A stretch of DNA of 50,247 nucleotides from Anthoceros angustus (lineage: Eukaryota; Streptophyta; Anthocerotopsida; Anthocerotales; Anthocerotaceae), in NCBI GenBank assembly GCA_010909165.1, contig MU008239.1, positions 1 to 50,247 of the forward strand, read 5' to 3'. The notes under the pieces are model-generated. The model had not been told where the DNA came from, made no database searches, and saw only the letters and a list, made by a program, of their open reading frames with translations. Made by a program: the position numbers and the translations under genes. Positions 43,936-50,247 of this stretch are shown piece by piece; the first letter of the stretch is position 1, and the number at the start of each line of letters is the position of its first letter.

Positions 43936-46900
43936 ATGGCACCCAAACCTGGGCCTGGACCGGGAAAGAAGCAAGGGTCCTGGAAGTCATGGCTAAGCCG
44001 TACACTAGACAGCGTGTCAAGTCAGCCGTCCTCACTGCAACTCATCCACTGCAGGATGATGGTAAAGTTGATGGTGTCTTGGTGCAGTGAAGGAACATAT
44101 TTAGTTCCAAAAAGGCATTCCTAAACCGCCAAGGCACTTCTCATCCAAGAAGGATGCTCGACGTGCAGCTGAGTTTGTGCAGGAGAGAAGAAGGGTTGAC
44201 ACTCGACCTATGGCATTGGTTGAAGGTCCTCTTGCGGAGATTACTAACTATGTCCCATGTCGAGAGTCCGGTTGTGGGGAGAATGATTTCTTGATAACGG
44301 AGGATCCCATGGTTGTGAGTCGCCAAAGCCTGTCTAGAGTCTAGAGATTTGTGTCTGGTTGAGCAGATGCTTCGTGATTTTCCATGCTGTTGTGGTTCGA
44401 CCACAGAGTCATCCCCGATCAAGAAGTGCTCGATATGTTTGAGAGGCTAAAGTGTCTTTGGTCCGAAGATGACTTTGCCATGGGTATGGAGGAAATTGAT
44501 GATGAAGAAATTTTTGAGCGGATTTGACCGTCGGAGTGTGAATGATGCTTTGAGTGGTGGGGAGGATAGGTCAAAGGAATAAGCGGTGTCAAGTCGTCTC
44601 GGGGCCTTTATGAAAGTGAGTGGGGTCGGGGATGGGATCTGCTGAGGATATTCCTTACAAGGATCTAAATCTTATTCGATACCCTTTTTCCATCAAGTTC
44701 GAATCAAGGACAAGAGATTTTCTCGAAGCGTAAGTAGTGATGTTTTCTTACTTGTTGATTTTGATAGTTCGACTTTCCTTCACATGACGATTCTTGATCT
44801 TCACTTGTGCGGTGATGTCTTTCTTTCGTGGGTTTAACCGGATTTTAACAAGGAAGTGCATCCCAACCAAAGCCGGCTTGGTTCGATGTTCGGTGATCAA
44901 CTTGTTTCATGGAATTTTCCATGGGTCCCGAGCGGTTGGTTGCGTCCATGAAAATCGCAAGGACCTTGGGATTGTGTCATGTCGAAAAGAGGTGAAGTTG
45001 ATTTAATGATGATGAGCGTGATTCTTTCACACGAGATCATCAATGCTCATTTGGGGGGGCTCAAAAGGTAATATTGTTGGTTTTGGGGTGCACTTTGATT
45101 GTTCATTTATGGTCTTAAACACAGCCCTTATGCTTATTTTTGCGGTGTGCATATTTTTGCATGACCAGGTTTGGGGTTCGAGGTGGTGAAGAGTTACATA
45201 ACCTGCTCATTAGGGACTTCTCATTTGCATCAGATTCAGGCGGACCTTTTGTTCAGTAGGTGTAGTCTTTTTGTTTTACTGTTTGTTTGATGTTTTGATG
45301 TACTGTATTGAGCTCGTCTTCATTTGCAGGTATGAAGAACGGCATTCAAAAAATTACAAAGTGGATATGAAGAACTACCAGAGTGAGCATTTCCGTCAAA
45401 AGGTCAAGATCTACGAAAGGGCGTCATCGAAACCTTTAAAAGTATTGATCACTCTCCCAAGTGGTCGCACATGACAAGAATTTGTCAATTCGGGGTTTCT
45501 CTTCAATTCAACCATTGATAACCCAAGATCCAATGTAAGTTTTTGGTTTATTGGGCTTGAGTTTTGTGGTTTTATTTACTAACTGTTTGTTTTTGTTCGC
45601 TTGGTATGCAAAACTTCGTGTTTCAAAAGGAATGCTTGTCAAGATTTATGAAGACCATGGTGAGCGGTGGGCTTGTTGGCTACTACACCAATAAGAGAGT
45701 GTGATGATTACGTTTGTGATGGCTCGGTGCCCTCGATCTTTGGGAGAAGTGTGGTGGCCATAAAGCGGATCTTTGGATTTTCAAGGTAATATGTTGTGAA
45801 AGCTTGTGACATTTGAGTCTTTGTATGCTCGTTCCTAACGTTCTCATATGTTTTCGAGATATGGCCGTCAAGCAAAAGCAGTACCGCAAGAGTTCTTGTT
45901 CGTGAGCAGCGATCTTATCGGGAGCTTTTAAATGAAGAACTCAATCGGATGCGGGATGATTTAAGGGTGTTCTTTCCAACTGTTGAATGTAACTCCGAAA
46001 TAGTATTTTCAGTCGACTGAAGATCGGTCCCTTGCAAGTGCAACACGTTAGTAATGTAAGTGTTTGAGATTTGTATCAAGTATGTAGGGACTTGTGTCAA
46101 AATCCTGTCGACTTGATTGATTTGTCGTCTTTCCTCCCGCCACTGTTATTCATCATGAAAGCGGACCCACACAATGTTGGGAACTAAGTTTTTGCACCAT
46201 GTGGTCACTTTGTCTTGAAGTTCGAGTTGGTATTGTGAAGTTGCTTTGTTGTAGTCGCCATGTTAGTTTTTTTAATCATCGGTTCTTGTTTTTTTGCACC
46301 TTAAAAAATTGCCAAGGCATCCAGATGGATACTAGGACCAACGGGTGTTCTACTGAAATTCCATATGTTGACAAGGTTGATTCTTTGTACATTTGTTGTT
46401 TTCATTCATTTTGGAGTTTCGATTGTGTTCTTCTTGGCGGTTGTAATCCTTCGACTAGTGTGGCGACTTCATCCCTCATTTCAACATTGATACACCACAG
46501 TGGATGCGGTGGCCCCTCTGTTGGAGGGCATTGTGCGTGAGTGTGATCATCATCGAAGTTAACCAGACAAAGTGTGGGTGGTAGCACCTCGATATATTGC
46601 ACTGTGACGCAAATGGAAATGTAAGTGGCTTTGAGCGGCTTGCCGGATCTCCCGAGCAGGGGTGGAGAATGACAAATTGAAGCAGAAATGGAGTTCAGTG
46701 ACAAAAGGATTTGGAGGCACTTATAGAGAGGCAGGCGGCAGTTGAATTACGAGTCTCTAAGCAGAGAAAGCCCTTGAGATTCGGAGGAGAAATGCGAGAG
46801 GAGACAAGAGCATATTAAGCATCAAGAGCGCAGCGGAAAGAGCGCAAGAGGTTCGGAGATTATGGGAAAGACAACGAGAAGGATGTGCCTCGAGATATTT

Positions 46901-47250
46901 CAAGCTGCTATGCGAAAATCCGTCGGGATCGGTAAGCTTTATGCTTTTATTAATCAGTTACTAGATTGAAAATTAATGGTTGTGTTGTTTTAGGTTGTGA
47001 CCTTGCGGAAGATGGTCAATTTCGTCAAGTCCTCGCTTCATCAATTGGTTGCCAATTATGATAATCTTGTACAAGTACCAATCAAGCCAAGTGGTCGTGA
47101 AATTACATTTTCAATCAGTATAATTGTACGATAAATTTCCCAAAATAAGGTGAGTATCAATGTTTTTATTTTAGTGTTTACTAGTAGTAATTACGGTTTG
47201 GGTGCTAATTTTGGTTTTGTTTGTAGGTTTCTTGTTGAAGCGAGTTCACT
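43936..47250 (+). CDS. X gene 1, copy 2 (multi-exon, unknown function)
   Basis: Unrecognised. ATG at 43936 (MAPKPGPGPGKK). Exon 1 runs to about 44729 at a GTAAGT donor shared with copy 1 and carries LQDDGKVDG-, PKPPRHFSSKKDAR- and FERLK/DDFAMGMEEIDDE-type segments in shifting frames. Exon 2 (about 44815-45068) has MSFFRGFNRILTRKCIP and HENRKDLGIVS. Exon 3 (about 45170-45260) has FGVRGGEELHNLLIRDFSF. Exon 4 (45331-45534) has EERHSKNYKVDMKNY and EHFRQKVK. A later exon (about 45700) has CDGSVPSIFGR-like text in a shifted frame. The last supported block is LRKMVNFVKSSLHQLVANYD (about 47005-47065). T-rich spacers with GT...AG borders separate them. No known domain; DDE residues cannot be assigned. 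Confidence 0.45.
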
Positions 47251-47275
47251 CTATTGGGTATTTACTCTTCATTAG

Positions 47276-47600
47276 TTGAATCAGTATTTCATGCACGGAT
47301 ATACAGGAAACTCGAAAAGGGTTCTTTGTTGGTTTTTGTATATCCCGGATCCGCATGAATATTATTTAACAGAAAATGTTTTGTCGATTAGCGATTTTGG
47401 TGGGATTACTAGATTAGCGATTTTACTACGGGTATTCACTTGGTCGTCATGTTTTCTACTCTAGTGCTGCTTTTCCACCTTGATGGTAGATCATATTCAC
47501 CCCACTTGGCATGTTTTCTACTATATTGTAATGAATTTTACTATACGGTAAAATAATGGCCAAAAGTTCGATTCTCTCTTAAAATTCACCCCACTACCCC
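47276..47600 (+). repeat. Conserved outer-end segment of X (CWFLYIPDP block)
   Basis: The inverted counterpart at 23760-24180 shares GGTTTTTGTATATCCCGGAT and the end GTTAGTTTT. In both copies the open frame reads CWFLYIPDP followed by ISD. The segment may be the last coding part of gene 1 or a conserved non-coding end. Confidence 0.6.
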
Positions 47601-47649
47601 GAAAACTAACCGGGCGTGCCGAGGCCCCACGAGGTCACACTTTACGCTT

Positions 47650-48719
47650 CGCTCCGCTACCGCAGTTGTACCTCCATTTTCATGATAAGCCACTCACAAA
47701 CCAATCCAACGCTTGTTCTGTGAGTACCCAGAGGTGGTGGATCTCCCCCCTGCACATTTCGAACCCGATCCAGATATCCAGAAACCTCCACATAATCGAA
47801 CAACGATTCTCGCTTCTTCCTTCGGAGGGTTCTCAACTTCGCCAAGGTGTGGTGTGCGAATCGAGCCCTGAACCGATTCAAGAAGAAGGCGCTTAAGAGC
47901 TTCCCAACCGCACGCCACAATTATATGTGCGACCATACCACCGCTGGGCATGCCCTCTCGGCCCCGGAAGATGCGTAGCCGCGACTCCATCCTCTAAATT
48001 GCGTGGAGACGTGCTCGAAAGTTCTTACAAACGCCTCCGCATCATCTTCTTCTCGCCGAATTTGACGATTGTCGGCGACATGAAGTTGCGGTCCTCCTCC
48101 TCCACAACTCCACTCATGTTGCTGCTCGAGTGTCCACGCTGACCAACACTCCTTCCCGGATAACAGGAAACAAATCGGGATCCTTGAGCACGGAAGTCTT
48201 CTACCAACAAGGGAGTAGCGACCTCCCCTCTGGTCCGTCCCAAGATCAACTGATGAGATTCGATCGAGTCGTTCCGCCAAATCCTCCGACCAAGCTGAAA
48301 TTTCGCCATCGACGACCTGCCACCGCCGCTCACCGGAAGTTGGGGTATCACCGCTTGAGAAGTAAAACGTCATGCCCGCGACGGCTGGAAGGCAAATCGT
48401 GCTCGGAGAAGTGCGCCCCTTCCTCGTCGCTGGACACCAATTTCTCTTCCACGACCTCCTTCCTCTCGCTGTCGGTGATCTCCGCCTCTTCCTCCTCCAA
48501 TTTCTCCGTCCGTCGTTCCGCACCTCTGTCGTCTTCTGGAGCCAAGGCGACTTCCTCCACGTCCGCTCGTGACTCCGCTTCCTCCTGCTGCCCTCGAGTA
48601 GCGACAGCGGCAGTCTCTTCCCTTAGCTGATTCCTTCGCAAGGCTCGTAAATCCCTTGCAGTGACAGGCGGTGGTGACCTCCTGCGTGTATCTCCCCGAG
48701 ATCGACCCCTACCCGACAT
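47650..48719 (-). CDS. gag: Gag N-terminal region, interrupted gypsy element (piece 1)
   Basis: ATG at 48719-48717 (MSGRGRSRGDTRRRS), about 210 bases from the primer-binding site, so a good gag start. An acidic stretch follows (EKLEEEEAEITDSERKEVVE), then after shifts the capsid-like part: DDAEAFVRTFEHVSTQFRGW (about 48045-47985), KLRTLRRKKRESLFDYVEVS (about 47840-47780), and ALDWFVSGLS-type sequence. The frame runs into the outer end of X copy 2 at about 47650, and gag resumes at 37.99 kb. Confidence 0.65.
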
Positions 48720-48926
48720 CTGCAACCATCCTCATGTCCTCCAACCCACAGGTGTTAAGAAGAAGGCAAATCACACCCCGTTTAGTGTCTCAACCAGTCA
48801 CCCCTATGACAACTTAGGCAGCGTGAAATTCCTTCTTTTCACCCTATGGTCGACTCTCAGTCCCTTTGAAAAACACTACGCAGCCTATCGATGGAAACCA
48901 CAAAACTTCAAGCTTTCAACAACAAA

Positions 48927-48944
48927 TCCCCGGCAACGGCGCCA
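48927..48944 (-). other. Primer-binding site, tRNA-Asp type
   Basis: The minus strand reads TGGCGCCGTTGCCGGGGA, exactly complementary to the 3' end of plant tRNA-Asp including CCA. This primer is typical of Tat/Athila-type gypsy elements. A TTTT spacer separates it from the LTR end, on the minus strand immediately before gag. Confidence 0.88.
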
Positions 48945-48948
48945 AAAA

Positions 48949-49822
48949 TGTGGTTTGGGAAAACCGGGCACTCCAGGTCCTCCCCTATAGCGGCCACACT
49001 TATCCCAACCAACCCGTCAGTTGGGTTTCGTCCATGAGACTTGTGTGAAAGTTCGAGGTCTTGTGATGCCCGATCGCCACCGCATGACACACTTCTCGAC
49101 CTTCTAAACAAGCAAGGCGCCCTACTCTCTCCCTCTTACAAAGAATGCCCGGTACTTGCACGCTGCTTCAAAAATCGCCAATCCTCAACCCTACAACGAC
49201 ACAAAACAATTGCAGTCCCTGCCTCGGCGGAGCCTATCACGGGCGCCAGGACCCCCACGATCCACACCGCGATTTCGTCCTACTTAAGGCCACTCTTCTC
49301 CACCTGTGGAGCGCTCTTTACTTGCAGTTGGGATTCGGCCCTTAGGCTCACTGTGGCCTTCCACTAACACCACACCTCTAATCCTCTACTCATCCTCTCA
49401 TCTCCTCATCCTCTTCCTCCCTAGTCTAACCTCGGCCTGGCTTCTGTTTCGACCGCCTTACGGCACAAGCCTGGGTCCGCCTCACCAAACCAAGTTCTTC
49501 CTTGGGCCGGCTATGGGTTTGACACTGAGACGAGAACCTCCTGTGAGTCTTTCCCCGAGTCTACCCTCAAGCCGAGGAGTTCTCGCATTTGCCACACCCA
49601 AAGCAAAGCAATTTCACAAAGAACCATTCACAAGTGGGAGCAACTCGTTTGCACTTACGTGAGCAAGTCCTCCACCAAGCACTCGACCACCGCGACTTCC
49701 TCTCTACTCTGTGTTGGCTCACAGTACCAGTAAATTCCTCAGAATGGCAAAGGACTCGATGGCGTGCAAGACATGATACTTTATTTGTGAAATCCTCCTC
49801 CTCTTATAGGAGGCCTTCCACA
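48949..49822 (-). repeat. 5' LTR of interrupted gypsy element (inner end firm, outer end provisional)
   Basis: The inner end is fixed by the primer-binding site: on the minus strand the LTR finishes ...CCCAAACCACA, then TTTT and the site. The outer end at TGTGGAAGG (minus, 49822) is provisional, chosen because TGTGGAACG follows a purine tract at the other end (about 22214). A CCTATAAGAGG TATA-like sequence (minus, about 49803) lies just inside. I could not align it with a 3' LTR. Confidence 0.45.
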
Positions 49823-50247
49823 TACAACCTCCCTTGGGTGACCCTACCGCAGGTCACCTTTTCCAATTTTCTATTATTTCCTAACCGCCAAAGATTTAAT
49901 GTCCTCCGGCACCTAAGTCTATTGTCTGTCCTCGCAATTCTATTCTAGCAACTTCACCTAAGTCATCCCTTTGAAGGATGTCAAAGTTACATCACATTGC
50001 CTCTTCTATTCTTCTTCCTAGCATTTATGGTCTTATCTAATCTAAATAAATCATATATGGAAGTACTCACTCGAAGTCATCATTCTAAATATATTTGCTG
50101 CACAGCAATGCATACATATATAGATCCAAAGTGACTCTTTTATCGATATCTACCTCATATTTTGTATTTATCTCGATATTATGTGAAAAAATTATATGAA
50201 GAAGGCGTTAGTCGATTATATTGACATTTGATTTTTTCCACGATATG
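49823..50247. other. Window end, AT-rich, no gene seen
   Basis: Either flanking DNA or more of the LTR. No feature recognised. Confidence 0.35.

Larger units (their letters stand above)
38000..47650. mobile_element. Unrecognised ~10-kb element 'X', copy 2 (inverted relative to copy 1)
   Basis: Reverse-complement counterpart of copy 1, with the same internal order: outer GTTAGTTTT end (47602), CWFLYIPDP block, gene 1, long leader, TATA, GC-rich centre, gene 2, GC-rich inner end. Copies differ by many substitutions and indels and by local repeats: copy 1 has the 510-bp duplication and TTTTAC array, copy 2 an ~85-bp array. They are old relative to each other. Outside the outer end (47650) is gypsy gag; inside the inner end (38.0 kb) is gypsy gag C-terminal region. 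Confidence 0.7.

Noticed and set aside
23716-47650. Single giant transposon with simple terminal inverted repeats
   Set aside because: The inverted similarity extends through whole ~10-kb arms with internal genes, which fits two inverted copies better. The outer and inner ends of one copy do not match each other as terminal repeats.
48927-48944. tRNA-Asp gene
   Set aside because: Only the last 18 bases of the tRNA match. It is the retrotransposon primer-binding site; no cloverleaf is present.

Overview
The window looks like nuclear DNA of a land plant. The evidence is a 12-exon EXO70A-type exocyst gene with GT-AG (one GC-AG) introns, a plastid-type single-domain rhodanese, a GIL1/DUF641 protein, a chromodomain Ty3/gypsy element and a Tat/Athila-type Ty3/gypsy element primed by tRNA-Asp. 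I cannot name the species. The repeat load fits a large genome.

Layout. 1-4.1 kb is AT-rich repeat DNA with two direct blocks of a 39-bp minisatellite. 4.5-11.8 kb is the only host-gene island: a doubtful coiled-coil gene (-), a rhodanese (-, 5625-6185) head-to-head with EXO70A (+, 6516-9751), and a GIL1-like gene (-, 10373-11732) tail-to-tail with EXO70A. 11.8-14.05 kb has no gene I recognise. 14053-19942 is a complete chromovirus with 302/290-bp LTRs and a perfect 5-bp target duplication (CAATC). 19.95-22.2 kb holds minisatellites and a tandem duplication.

22.2-50.2 kb is a nested structure. One minus-strand Tat/Athila-like element lies in three collinear pieces: LTR/PBS/gag-N at 47.65-48.95 kb, gag-C/protease/RT/RNase H at 34.1-38.0 kb, and integrase at 22.2-23.7 kb. 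Two inverted copies of an unrecognised ~10-kb element, called 'X' here, separate them (copy 1 about 23.72-33.9 kb, copy 2 about 38.0-47.65 kb). Each X copy has two divergent multi-exon candidate genes pointing from a GC-rich, TATA-containing centre to the ends. X is the best candidate here for something undescribed.

Quality warning: nearly every conserved gene, host or transposon, is broken by 1-nt indels, mostly lost bases in short homopolymers, while splice sites and conserved residues are kept. This looks like an unpolished long-read assembly, so frameshifts should not be read as pseudogenisation without checking. One base (21081) is N.
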